This document shows positions 40,401 to 55,400 of a stretch of DNA of 64,000 nt, piece after piece. A program made the translations under genes and the position numbers. The notes under the pieces were generated by a model. That model made no database searches, was not told the DNA's origin, and worked only from the letters and a program-made list of their open reading frames with translations. Source of the stretch: Hanleya hanleyi (Eukaryota; Mollusca; Polyplacophora; Lepidopleurida; Hanleyidae); NCBI GenBank assembly GCA_036873755.1, contig JAVTVY010048055.1:1-64000 (forward strand). The letters run 5' to 3'. Numbering within the stretch: position 1 is the first letter of the stretch; every line of letters begins with the position of its first letter.

Positions 40401-43400
40401 TATTGAGGCTTGATCAACACTCTCACAAACACATAGTCTCCTACCTGGTGAACAATACATAGATACACAAACTATTGAGGCTTGATCAACACTCTCACAA
40501 ACACATAGTCTCCTACCTGGTGAACAATACATAGATACATAAACTATTGAGGCTTGATCAACACTCTCACAAACACATAGTCTCCCACCTGGTGAACAAT
40601 ACATAGATACATAAACTATTGAGGCTTGATCAACACTCTCAAAAACACAGTCTCCCACCTGGTGAACAATACATAGATACACAAACTATTGAGGCTTGAT
40701 CAACACTCTCACAAACACATAGTCTCCTACCTGGTGAACAATACATAGATACATAAACTATTGAGGCTTGATCAACACTCTCACAAACACATAGTCTCCC
40801 ACCTGGTGAACAATACATAGATACATAAACTATTGAGGCTTGATCAACACTCTCAAAAACACAGTCTCTCAACTGGTGAACAATACATAGATACATAAAC
40901 TACTGAGGCTTGATCAACACTCTCACAAACACATAGTCTCCTACCTGGTGAACAATATATAGATGCATAAACTATTGAGGCTTGATCAACACTCTCACAA
41001 ACACACAGTCTCCCACCTGGTGAACAATACATAGATACATAAACTATTGAGGCTTGATCAACACTCTCACAAACACATAGTCTCCTACCTGGTGAACAAT
41101 ACATAGATACATAAACTATTGAGGATGGATCAACTCTCACAAACACATAGTCTCTCAACTGGTGAACAATACATAGATACATAAACTACTGAGGCTTGAT
41201 CAACACTCTCACAAACACATAGTCTCCTACCTGGTGAACAATATATAGATGCATAAACTATTGAGGCTTGATCAACACTCTCACAAACACACAGTCTCCC
41301 ACCTGGTGAACAATACATAGATACATAAACTATTGAGGCTTGATCAACACTCTCAAAAACACAGTCTCCCACCTGGTGAACAATAAATAGATACATAAAC
41401 AGAGTCACCCACCTGGCATTGCCTGGTAAACAAATGCATAAATATACAAACTATAGGGGCTTAATCAACACTCTCACAAACACACATTCTCTCAAACTAT
41501 ACACAAACTATACAGGCTTGAACTGATGGTAGCACATGACTTTTGAAAGAAGAAAGGAACAAATACATGTCAGTTGCTTTATGGATTCCACACGCAAAAC
41601 TTTAACAAGGGACAATATCATTACAATATTTAAATTAGCTCGATGAAATATTAGTTGACTTGTTACAATGTACAAACCCGGAGTAAGGGACAGGCCACAG
41701 CTCCAGATATAGGCAGGAGGAATCGTGTGGGCACATCCTGTTGACCAGATACACCAAACTCCACGATGGCATGTCGCATCGAGGAACACTGAATCACTTG
41801 TCCTGCAAGAACAATTATTCAAATACCGATATTTCCAATCTGGCAGAACCTATTAGTGCAGAGTAAATATTGTTGAGACAGACGGAAGAGCATGTTTACT
41901 GCATGAACATGTACCGTACTAAAGTCAACTGGATATTCAATTGGAGTCAGGGATTGCTCTGGAATTCATTGAAGGGAGAAGGTTGTAATATTTGTCTGGG
42001 TTCATTGGAGCAGTGCTTTAACCCTGATCTGGAAACTGACTTTTCAATAACTGAATTCACTTTTCATTTCAACAAACATACACAAATTATTTAATATAAG
42101 AGAATTTTGATGATTAATGGGGAATATAGGAAGACCATTAGGAGCCAGCCTTATGGGCTTCAATATATGCCCTGTACTGTATGCACTCTAGTGCGAATTT
42201 GGAGAGCCTAGCCATGATCCCTTGAGATATTGCAATATTAGAATCTGACCTCAACAACATAGGTCAAGGTCAGTCATACATGTCATATTGGAAAGGTTTC
42301 TAGTCAATCACCAGTTGCACATGTGGTATGAATTTGAACAGCCTACTGTCTGTCCCAGATAATATATCTGAAACGTCTCGTCTGATTTATCAAAAAATAA
42401 AGATGGTTATAATCTGAAACTTACTTGTGTGGTCAAACATGAATTGACCAATTTTTCTACCAAGTATGGTCGCCCGACAACAAGTAAAAGTGGTCAGGAG
42501 GAGAAATTGTTTTTTGACATAGGCACTTCCCAGGTTAATCTAGCGATGGGCGTCATGTTGCTTGGATGAACCCAAAGCAACGGAGGGATGTAAGGATGTC
42601 CGGTACACATCAAACGAGGTAGTCCAAATATACAATTTGACTCGGATATTCTTATTTCAAATTAAAGTATTTATTTAAATGGCTCCGATCATCATTGTTA
42701 CTTTTTATTAATGTATAGGAGAGTTTCTTCCCTCGGAATGTCAAGTGGTCTCCACTGACAACAGAGGGCATAACTTCCAATCACCCCTATGACGTTTCAC
42801 CAGCATTGGACTGACCCACAATTGCGCTGAATTTTAACCCAGGCATTTGACACGTAAAACAAACAATCTTCCTGATGACCACTTTTACTTGTTGTCGGGA
42901 GACCATACTTGGAAGAAAAATTGGTCAATTCATGTTTGACCACATGAGTAAGTTTCAGATTATAACCATCTTTATTTCTTGATAAATCAGACGAGACGTC
43001 TCGGATATATTATCTGGGACAGACAGTAGATGTAATCCCTCTATATAACCAAAAGAATCTGACCTGAAAATAGGTCAAGGTCGATCATCTCCAATAGGCT
43101 TCAGGCCCATTGCTAGCTGCATATGTTAGATGCATTTGGAGATATTGTGTTAACAAGCAAAATAGACAGTCAGACACACGGACCAAGCAGACAATACTCT
43201 GCGGCCAAAATTGGCTGAGGGGTTCAAATCACTAGCCTCTTTCTTCATCTTCATAATCCACATCTTCGAATGGTACTTATACCATAAACATAAATTTCAA
43301 TGAGGGCTGTTCCATTTAAAAAGGTATGGGAGGGGCGGAAGGCAGCTTCAAATTACACCCCACCACCCATAGAAATTTTACTGGCATTCCCAATGTTGTA

Positions 43401-46400
43401 ACATGGATTGAAGGGAATTTCCTCCCATGACCCATAGAATAAACTAGAGCCTTAGGCACTGAAACGGGGCTATTTAAATGTAAAATAGGCCGTTGGAATA
43501 ATTCCACTAACTCTTTGATGTTCAGTCCCCATGGCGAAGAGCCATACAATTTGTAGTCTCACACATTTCTCTCAATAAGGTACTAGGTACACCCCTAGTT
43601 TGGAAGGTTACAAATTCTGACAATGGTTGTATGCAGACTTGTACATGTAGAGCACTGCATGCTATCTAAAGTTTGGAGTTTGACCCTATCAAACTGCTAC
43701 AACAGTCTGTTACTTATTCAGTACTAAAACGGGGGAGATTTCACTTCCGGGGTTTACTGCATACCGATTCTCCCTCTGGCACTGAAGAGCGGTATGCAGG
43801 GGAGAAGAGCAGGAACTATCAAACACAAACCAGATGACGTCATAGTTCTTCTAGGTAAAACAAGCGCATGTGCGACGCATACGCGAAGAATGACTAGATT
43901 TTAAACACAGTCTCTTGTAGAGTGATTCGGTGGCCGACTGGGTTAGAGAGGTTCGGCTGTCGGCATGAGGATCGTGTGTTCGCCCCCGCTCAGGACAGAC
44001 TGTAGTAGCAGGGTGTTAGCTGGAAATGGAGTGCTTTCATACCTGGCTGCTAAGTGAACCAAGCCATTGACCTATGTCATGCATGTGACTATGCTCTAAA
44101 TGGTATAGAGGGTCTGGTGGAGGGGATGTTTGTGTGATAGTTCAAAAGTTACATACTGTGTATACAATTTCTACAAGAATGGAAGCTTAGAAAATTAGAA
44201 TTTCTTGCCAACATGGCAAACATATGATAAGTTTGCCTTAAACTATTTTCTTCTGTATTTGTTAAGTGTTCTAAATAAAGTTTTTATCAACCAGTGATTT
44301 ATGACATCCTTTCAGGAAAACACTCTAAGTCAACCTCTGAATAGTATCCATTTTGTATTCATGCTCTAAAGCAGGAAATCTCTGTGAAAATGACATATGA
44401 ACATATATAAGAATAGCAGAAAATGTTTAACTTCACTAATATAGACCAGGTGAAACAAAATCTAGCAAAAATAGTTGACCAAACTATCTGCAGTAGCTGA
44501 ATAACTTGAGGACTCTTTTCTTCTGCTCTTCCTCTCAAAGCCTAAAGCAGTTAAATAAACAACCAGTCACCCTGGCAACGGTACCAAATGTGCTCAAGTT
44601 TTTCCTCACTACAATACAGGACCATTAGTCCCTATGGGACTAAATCGCCCCGTGAAAATTTAGTGCCTTCCTCCCCTCCCATACCTTTTTAAATGGAACA
44701 GCCCTGATCTACTGATTCTCACCCACAGTGACCTTGACTGTTGAGCAAAAGTTAAGAGAGTTCCTCTTTGGCCGATGGGTAATGTACAACCAGAGTTTGG
44801 TAGCAATCCCTGACCTGGAACTGGAGATATCACACAGCTTATGAAGGTTCACAGATGGACAGAAATCATGGTCACAATATACAACCACGTCTATCAATGG
44901 GCAAATAAGAAATGACAGGAAATTTTGATATTGACCACAGTGACAGGCTGGCATGTAAAATTGAAAGGTTACAATGTATACAAACCTGGATAATAGAGAC
45001 CATCATGTTCATCCCTAGCTATAACCTTCTGTCCTCGCAGACTATCCAGTATACTACCAGGGCGTTTCTTCCTTCCTTTTCTACCCTTCTGTTTGACACT
45101 CAGCACACCACCCAGACCCTGTAAACATACATTGAACGTGTACTTCCAGACAGAGTACTACTTAACATACAACAAACCTATCAGTACTGGTCAGAAATGC
45201 CCTAACACTAGATAGTTCTGTACAGAGCTGAATGGTACTGCATGCAAATCTTCGAGCCAGTATTGTGAAGTTATTAACTGAACAGTTCAACAGTCAAAAA
45301 CTGAATTCCCATCCCAAAACTGTACAGGTTCTGAGCAGTGCTGTTCAGTTGCTGTGAAGAACCATCCAGTTGTTGTATGCATGGAAATGTACAGTCACTG
45401 CTTGGTACCTATCAGTAACTTAATGGTACTGTGCATGGAGTTACTGCTCACTGAAGTACAGTCAGCAACTGGTCAGAACTTGCCTTTCTCAGCAGGAATT
45501 ATGTGAGGTTACCAGTCCCAGGATTGCCTTACAGTATTGTACAGCATCTCCTTAATTTTTTATGACATCAAATGATAATGATGAAACATGAATTCTGGGG
45601 TACATTACACTATGGAGGTATGGAATAAATCAGCCACTAACAAAAGACTGTATAGTAAAAACTGCACAAGTCAAGAAGTTGTTATCCATAAATAGCCTAG
45701 TATTACCCACTTCTATTGGCAGAGATACTTACAAACCAGCTTAAGACAATTAGCCATGAGCAGGATATTTAGATAATGAGTACGCCAAATGATCATTAGT
45801 AATGAGCAGGCAAGTTGATATTTTAGATAAGTTAATTTTTAGGTAACAAGCAGACAAGTTGATAATGAGCAAGCAAGTTGAAATGTATGTAATGAACAGG
45901 CCAACTGGTAGTAATGATCAGCCAAATTGATATTTAGGTAATGAGCAATCAAGCTGATATGTTAGGTAATGAGCAGGTAAGTTGATTTTTAGGTAACAAG
46001 CAGACAAGTTGATAATGAGCAGGCAAGTTGAAATTTATGTAATGAACAGGCCAAATGGTACTAATGAGCAGCCAAGTTGATATTTAGGTAATGAACAATC
46101 AAGCTGATATTTTAGGTAATGGGTAGGTCAAAATATATTTAGGTATTAAAGAGCAGGTAAGTTGATTTTTAGGTAACAATTAAGCAGACAAGTTGATAAT
46201 GAGCAGGGAAGTTGAAATTTATGTAATGAGCAGGCCAAATGGTTAGTAATGAACAGCCAAGTTGATATTTCGGTAATGAGTAGGCCAAATGATTAATAAT
46301 GAGCAGGCAAGTTGATATTTAGGTAATGAGCAGGCCAAATGATTAGTAATGAGCAGGCAAGTTGATATTTAGGTAATGAGCAGGCCAAATGATTAGTAAT

Positions 46401-49400
46401 GAACAGTAAAGTTAATATTTAGGTAAGGAAGCGGGCAAGCTGATATTTTAGGTAATGCGCAGGTCAAATTATATTAAGCAGGTATGTTAATTCTTGGGTA
46501 ACATGCAGACAAGTTGATAATGAGCATGCAAGTTGAAATTTATGTACCGAGCAGGCAGGTTGATATTTATGTAACAAGCAGACAAGTTGATTTCTATGTA
46601 ATAAGCAGGGAAGTTTATTTTTAGGTGACAAGCAGTAAAGTTGATTTTCAGGTACTGGTACTGGTAGTGAGTGAGCAGGCAAGATGATATTTAGGTAATG
46701 AGCAGATAAGTTGATAGTTCGGTAATGACCAGGACAAATGATTTTTCAGTAATGAGCAGGCAAGTTGATTTTTCAACACCTGTAATGGGCAGGCAAGTTG
46801 AATGTTAGATAATGAGCAAGCAAGATGATATTTAGGTAATGAGCAGGCAAGCTGAATTTTAGGTAATGAGCAGGCAAGATGATTTTTAGGTAACAAGTAC
46901 ATGAATTTTAGGTAATGAGCAGGCAAGATGATATTAGATAATTAGCAGGCAAGTGGAACTTTAGGTACTGGTAAGGAATAGGCAAGTTGACTTTAGGTAC
47001 CCGTAATGAGCAGGCAAGATGCTATTTAGGTAAAAAGTAGGCAAGTTGATTTTAAAGCAAGGTAACAACAGTACATTCCTAGTTAAGCCCTATTAAGTTC
47101 ATGTCTTGCTAAAAGATAACATAGGGGAGCTGTGCTTTTTAAAAGTGATATCAAGTTAAATCACCGACATGACTCCCATTTTGATATATGGGCCATACAG
47201 CTAATACAGAATGGGCTGCTATACAGTTAATCAGAACCAACACTATTCCCGTTTGAGGGCCAATATCACCGGTATGTTGTTGTAGCATGTTTAATATCAG
47301 TGTTCAAAAAGTTGCAATATCTCAAAGTTTTCTTACATCAGAGATCTGAAACTTCTTTTAACTTTGAATTTGAGGGTCTTCTGAGCGTAAATAAGCGAAT
47401 GTCTGCTTTTGCCAAATACTTCTTTGGCAATTAAAATTTTAAATCTTTTTTTTTTCTATTTTGATAAATTTTGGTGTACCAGATCTTAAGTTTGGAAACA
47501 GGACTCTCCAACTCCAACTTTGATGCATTTATAGTGTACATGCATGTAGCAATTATGTTCAAAATTTCCAGTTAAGGAAACGACTAGGTTTTACCACTCT
47601 ATTCTATTCATACTCTTATGCATAACACTTTTCACTGGTAATCAGAAATTTGGAATATTACGAACAGTGAGCTGAGAAAAATGTATGGCCCAGTAAGATA
47701 TTCATTGATCATCAAAACTTTCTGAAACCACTCATTTGGAGATCTTAAGTGCTTAAATTAGTAGAATGCAATCAACTCCTGACAGTAACAGATTCATATA
47801 CAGTTAAACCTGTGTATACTGACAATGCTTGGGACCAGAGTTTATTGTCAGTTTTGACAGGGTTCTGGTTTATCAAGGTTCAAAATAATTTAAGTACTGG
47901 GACAATGGATAATGTTGGTACCGGGTATTTAGAGGTTGGTTGGTTTATCCAGGTGTCAGTACTGGGAGCATAGATAATGTCAGTATTTAGAATAGAGGTT
48001 GGTTGGTTTATCCAGGTGTCAGTACTGGGACCATCATGTCAGTATTTAGATGTTGGTTGGTTTATCCAGGTGTCAGTACTGGGACCATGGATAATGTCAG
48101 TATTTAGAGGTTGGTTGGTTTATCCAGGTGTCAGTACTGGGACCATGGATAATGTCAGTATTTAGAGGTTGGTTGGTTTATCCAGGTGTCAGTACTGGGA
48201 CCATGGATAATGTCAGTATTTAGAGGTTGGTTGGTTTATCCAGGTGTCAGTACTGGGACCATAATGTCAGTATTTAGATGTTGGTTGGTTTATCCAGGTG
48301 TCAGTACTGGGACCATGGATAATGTCAGTATTTAGAGGTTGGTTGGTTTATCCAGGTGTCAGTACTGGGACCATGGATAATGTCAGTATTTAGATGTTGG
48401 TTGGTTTATCCAGGTGTCAGTACTGGGACCATAGATAATGTCAGTATTTAGAGGTTGGTTGGTTTATCCATGTGTCAGTACTGGGACCATAACGTCAGTA
48501 TTTAGAGGTTGGTTGGTTTATCCAGGCGTAAGTACTGGGACCATGGATAATGTTGGTACCGGGCATTTAGATGTTGGTTGGTTTATCCAGGTGTCAGTAC
48601 TGGGACCATAGATAATGTCAGTATTTAGAGGTTGGTTGGTTTATCCAGGTGTCAGTATTGGGACCATGGATAATGTTGGTACCGGGTATTTAGATGTTGG
48701 TTGGTTTATCCAGGTGTCAGTACTGGGACCATAGATAATGTCAGTATTTAGAGGTTGGTTGGTTTATCCAGGTGTCAGTATTCACAGGTTTCACTCTATC
48801 ACAAATCCAAGCTTTCTGATATAAATCTCAATCAATAGATTCAATCTGCGCAATGACAGGCGATCCACAGAGCATAGAGATTGTTAAACATATAGCCTCT
48901 ACTATAAAATGAACAAAATATATAAAATAAAATAAGTTCATGTGATTACATGCACTTTATTCAATAAAGGTATTTCGTGCAAATTTACCTAGCAGAATTC
49001 ACCGTCATCACAAGACACAGGCAACCAACTTGTGGTACTAAACATTATATTATATACAGAATATAGATTACAACACAGTTCTACCGAAGGTGACAAGCAG
49101 GCAGGAAAAGCACATACTGAAAGCAGACATTAAAATTTGCCCCGAAGTTTCAAGCACACATGTATTTGCTAGCGATAGAAGAATTTACTGACCTCGTATT
49201 CAGGTCTCGGTGTCAGACTGGATACCAAACTGGCTTTGTCTTCATACACATCACCTTCATCGTCTCTGACAGTTCCCTTCTCATTACCCTCATCTTTGTC
49301 ACTAACATCACTGCTATCATCTCTCTCATTTCTATCATCTTCATCACTTTTATCATCTTTATCACTTTTATTGTCTTTATCAAATTTATTATCTTTATTA

Positions 49401-52400
49401 CTTCCATCATCTGTATCCCTTCTATCTTCTGTGTACTCTCTGTCCTCACTAATCACATGTGCTACTACTATATCGTCAACACTATCATCATCATCATTAA
49501 TTCGATCCACTTTTCTCCGTCGTGGAGAGGACTTCTGAGAATGTCTGTCATTAGCTTCCCTGCGTAGATCACGTGCCTGCTGTATGAATTTTTCTCCACG
49601 AGCGATTTCCTCCTCTAACAGAGAAATGTCCTGTTCAGAAATAGGCCAACCCTCTTCTTCCAAAGCTTTCATCAACTTTACTTTGTTGTCAACAAATGGA
49701 ATGGGTTCCTCACTATCAAACCTACAGAGAAAAGTACAATTAGAATTCATCGTTCAAAGGAAAACCATGGGAGAATACATGTTGATTTATAAGAGAGTAA
49801 TGTTATACGAAAGAGAGAAATGTGGGAGTCAGGCAATACATGTATTTATCTCCAATTATTTTAAAGATGACACTTTCTTGGTAAAGCACAAATACTTAGT
49901 GCTGTAAAGGGCCTGTGTTCTGTACAAGACTTGAACCTGCACCCTCACAGTTTGGCACCAAACCGCCAGCAGTAAATGCAAGAGCTCTAAACCACTCTGT
50001 CATCTCAGCTTCTACAACAGAGGAAGCATCTGATCTCCAAACTTCTTCTTTTGTGGAAGCTGAGGTGGCCGAGTGGTTTAGAGCTCTTGCATTTACTGCT
50101 GGCGATTTGGTGCCAAAGTCGGAGGGTGCAAGTCTCTTTAAGGACCGGTTTGTCCAGCACAAGTATTTGTGCTTTGCCAAGAAAGTGTCATCCTACAACT
50201 AATTGGCTATGAATGGTACCGGTACCTACTTTCTAAATGACATTAGTAGTGTGTATATCCCCCCTGCATGGAGTCATTGATTGCTTGTGAATAATATCCA
50301 AAAGCGAAAATCTAACAACGTCATCCTGTCTTAGTTTTGGACAAGAATTTCATAAATAGCAAATTCTATGAGTTACATGTAGTTATAATATAATATTTCC
50401 TTTGATGAAATTCTTAATCACCATTTGTTCATCATATAAGAGATCAATCTCTCTCCCCTGGTAACAGTGGCAATGTTTCTAAGGGCTGTTCCATTTGAAA
50501 ATATGTACCCCCCCCCCCCGGAAGGGGAAAAAAAAATATATATTGGTGGGTGGGGTTGTCCAGAATAGAAATCTCTTGGTGGTCCCTCCAGGTAATAAAT
50601 TGCTTCTCTTGGTGATTGTTTAAGCTTGTAAAAATATCGCTTCTATGGGTGGGCCCTCTATTACCAATATCCACTTTGTTATTTGGAAAGGGATTCCTTT
50701 TTAATGGAAATTGATGTGAAAAAACCCGCGAAAAACGAGCTTTATCCGGTCCTCGACATTTTTCGTTGCGCGCTGACGACTTCCGGCTGTTTGGAGTAGT
50801 GGCGCGGGCCGAGTGGTCTCCCTTTACTCCTTTCGGATATTTCCGTGGTTTTCCGTTCGGCCTTGAAAATTCAGGTGTAAAATGGCGGACTGGAATTGTA
50901 AATCTGTTGGCGAATGGTTGAGACAGGAGGGCTTGGGACAGTATGTCCAAATCTTCGAAGGTGAGACATTATTTTATTCAATATGTATTCAACGAACGCG
51001 AAATACTAATCACTTGCAAATATGTCTTGTAACGGCGTTCTTGAAAATATTCATGGCACATCGTGACTCCACGTGCTCCTGGGCAAATCCAAAGGCGAAG
51101 TGTGACGATGGGCCTGTATCAATGAATACTCACGTGGACTGTTTATGTTTACATTTTGAACAATAGCCGCGCGTGCGCAATAGCTGGCTAAGTTCATGCT
51201 AGCCACGCGATTAGGTCGATTTGTCAACCAAACAAAGTCAAAGGCTGTCGACACTGATTAACCCTCATACTTTGATAAAAGCTGGCGGTGAATATAAAAT
51301 AAAAAATATGGGTGGGTGCCTTTTCCCTTCCAAATAAAAAATGTGGGTGGGTGGGTTGCTATGATGAAAAAAAAAAAAGCTTCTCTCCCAGGTTGTACTG
51401 AACATTTATTTGCTGTGCTTGGTGGAGGCAAGGAAAATTAATTTGCATATATTGGTGGTTGGGGTGTACAAAGTTTCCCTTCCTGGGGGGGTACATCTTT
51501 TTAAATGGAACAGCCCTAAGAGAATGTCCACAAGAACACTTACTGCTTTTTGGCATCATCAGATAAGGCATCCCACACTTCTTGGTCAAGTTTCCTGCAA
51601 AACACATAATGAAATATTATGTTTTCTGCAATGGATACAAAATTGTTGACTTGATAACTAATACAACTAGAAGTTGTGGACTTCAAGAGGCTGTCATTAT
51701 TTGCATTTTCTGTGGCTTTAATGTCTTGATTTTCGACCTCGACACAACTCATCCCATAACCAAGTCCAAGGTCAAGCCTTTAAATACAGGATATTGGAAT
51801 GTAGATCTATAAATACCATATTCTTTTGATTTCATTGTTGTGCTACATCAGCTAAAGCTGATATTAATCTCAGGTTGTCTCACCTGATTCTATAGATTTA
51901 AGACTGAAGAAATCTCACTTGCCAGGATGAAGGTAAACGTACCAGAATTGGCAATGTTTGGTTGCCCATGTGGCGACTAACTACTTATGTCAGAGATGGC
52001 CGCTCTCATTCATAAGCAACCAAATACTTGTAGAAAACAGCCTCTATTGGAACGACTGATGATCCCCATTTAAGTAGACAAGAGTATGAAGTTTTAAATT
52101 TGCCCCATGGTGACACCACCTATGTATGGATGTTGACAAAACTAGCCAAACTGATTCACATGGCAGGATATTCAAGTACAAAATTTGGGGAAAAAATCCA
52201 TTTTATCTTTCTGCTTTTATTGCCTGGAAAGTATTAAAATTTGGACACAAGTCAACCAAACTTTTTCACGAACAGAAGAACAAACGTAGGACCCCAATTC
52301 CATAGTGAATAATTACTAGACTGACATTATGCTATGTAAATACATGTATATGTGTTGGTGTAGTTACCGTGTGTAGAGTTCCACAGCCTGTTCTACATTA

Positions 52401-55400
52401 TCCTCATACTCATACAGGTTAACACCATTAGGGTTCACCAGACGGATCTCTTTATTGTCTCTCCCCGACACATGGGCCAGCGGTAATACCTATCAATTAA
52501 TACATTTACAAACAAAATCAGAAATAGATCAAATGCCATTTGCACAAGTTTACTCACCCCACTAATATTACAGAAATCTTATATCATTTCAGGTAAAATG
52601 GGTCAAGGTTAAAATGAAACAAACATGAACAACTTGTGTTACACATTAATTTCATAGTTCAAGAAAAACCTCAGTGAACAAATGATGGAGGCATAAACAT
52701 TGAAGAGTTGGATATCCATAAACCCTTCGAGTTCCATAAAATGGTAATGATTAGTTTGTTCTGATCATCCCTAACCTTGAGTAGGACAGAAGGTACTTAC
52801 ATTATTGAACACCTTGGCCAGGACATGTTTATCAAGAATAGCCACATATTTGGCTTTATGAGACACAATGGTTGGTGATAAGGCATCCAGAATTGTCAGC
52901 TTTTTGGCCATCAGGCTGTTCTTAGCCATCCACTGTTTAACATCCAGTGACTTGTCATCAGTGATCCTGGGAGAATGAGATCATACAACATTCAGGTGCA
53001 AAACTGGATTCATACATCACTTTGAGATAAATACATCACCGTGAGATCAGGGTAAATACATCACCGTGAGATCAGGGTAAATATATCACTGTGAGATCAG
53101 GGAAAATGCATCACCATGAGATCAGGGTGAATGCATCACTGTAAGATCAGGGTAAATGCATCACCAAAAAATCATGGTAAATACATCACTGAGATCAGGG
53201 TAAATACATCACTGTGAGAGCAGAGTAAATACATCACCGTGAGATCAGGGTAAATACATCACTGTGAGAGCAGGGTAAATACATCATTGTGAGATCAGGG
53301 TAAATACATCACTATGAGATCAGGGAAAATACATCACTGTGAGATCAGGGAAAATGCATCACCATGAGATCAGGGTAAATGCATCACTGTAAGATCAGGG
53401 TAAATGCATCACCAAAAAATCATGGTGAATACATCAGTGAGATCAGGGTAAATATATCACTGTGAGATCAAGGTAAATACATCACTGCGAGATCAGGATA
53501 AATACATCACTGTGAGATCAGGATAAATACATCACCGTGAGATCAGGGTAAATACATCACTGTGAGATCAGCATAAATACATCACTGTGAGATCAGGGTA
53601 AATACATCACCGTGAGATCAGGGCAAATACATCACTATGAGATCAGGGTAAATACATCACCGTGAGATCAAGGTAAATACATCACTGTGAGAGCAGAGTA
53701 AATACATCACTATGAGATCAATGTAAATACATCACTGTGAGATCAGGGTAAATACATCACTGTGAGATCAGGGTAAATACATCACCGTGAGATCAAGGTA
53801 AATACATCACTGTGAGATCAAGGTAAATACATCACCGTGAGATCAAGGTAAATACATCACTGTGAGATCAGGGTAAATACATCACCGTGAGATCAAGGTA
53901 AATACATCACTGTGAGATCAAGGTAAATACATCACCATGAGATCATGGTAAATATATTTCTGTGAGATCAGGGCATGGCATTATATTCAATACAAACATG
54001 GGTGCAATTAACATTTGCAAGAAATCTCAATCACATTAACTACAACACTCTGACCAAGCGTTCAACTGTATGGTATCGGTTGAAAGTTTCATTATTACTG
54101 ATGACAAATGCCAGTCTCACGATCATAGATAAATACCACATTATGGACAAAAAATACATCTAATTTTACATTTTTCTTATTGAAAAACACATCTCCTTCA
54201 ACCAGCATCTCAATGAGCTCAAATGTTGATCTTTTGATTATTGTGTGGTAATTTGACTGCTAGAAGTATCAAATTAAGTTGTGGAATAAAGAATTAATTG
54301 ATCAATAATCATCTTAGAATCTGGCTTCAATTTTCAAATTTGACAGCATGCTTTCATCATCTGTTGGAAATACGATAAAACGGGCTCTGTAAGCATGCTA
54401 CTAAAAATATTTAAGAACACAATTCAGTTAATGCTATGACAGTGAAAATAAACTGAGTTGAACTCCGAAAGATACTTAATTCTGTACATATGGTTGCAAG
54501 AATTTGGACTTGTTTGAATCCCTGGAAGGCAAGCTGAAAGTTACATGAAATAGCACAACTATAGAAGTATGAATTTACAATGGAGGACAATTTTGTACCT
54601 TGACAACATACCTTTGTTTCTTCACCACTCTCTTCTTTGACTTCCTTACAACTACTTCTTTGTGACAGGCTGTAAGGGAAACAGATTCTTCTACATTAGA
54701 AAGACAATACATAGATCAGAAAATTAGTTAACACACAGGGACCAATAATGGTATTTTCTGACCCGAAATCCTTCATCATGTTCATAAACTTAAGGGGAGA
54801 TGCTACTATATAGCATATGCTGGATCTCCGGTTCTGCTAGACCTAGGACCCTTTGTACAGGTGCAGGGATGGATAAAATATGATTGTATGCAAATTTTCA
54901 AGGTGGTCACGTGACTAGAACCACACAGGGGTTTTTCTAGCCGTTTTTTCATCGTGGTTACCACGATGAAAAACAATATATATTGAGTTTTGCAGAAAAT
55001 TTCAAATTGAGTTTTGATAAAAAAAATTGAGTTTTGCAATTTTTGCCGTTTGCGCGCGAAGCGCGCACGAAAAAAAATTGAGTTTTCCCACAACATACCA
55101 GTTGTCAGTTGATAGGTTGTTCCGCATGACCCGCCCGCATCAATATTTTGGAGATAAATAATGCCGCATGTATTTTAATTATCAGTAATTATTGGTCGTA
55201 AAAGAAATAAGTAAGCAAATCTAAGGAAAACGAATGAACCGTCACAGCGCGAGTCAGCGCGAAGGCGACTGAAGAGCCGCCATCTTGGTTCACATTCTTG
55301 GGGAAAGCCCTTTCAAAACGAGGCTAGCGAGGATTCCCTCGTGTCAAGCACGTGGAAGTAAAGTTTTAACTCCGGCACTTTTGACGGTCGCGTACCAAAG

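Larger units (their letters stand above)
50483..51516. mobile_element. GGGCTGTTCC-family TIR element B with captured exon
   Basis: TIRs GGGCTGTTCCATTTGAAAAT and inverse (ending TTTAAATGGAACAGCCC), followed inward by a C-run/G-run, and flanked by a TAA duplication (50480-50482, 51517-51519). The interior is CpG-rich (50700-50880), unlike its surroundings, and contains the start of a SAM-domain gene on the plus strand, so this appears to be a gene-capturing (Pack-type) element. It sits antisense in the intron between VWA3B exons 5 and 6. Confidence 0.82.
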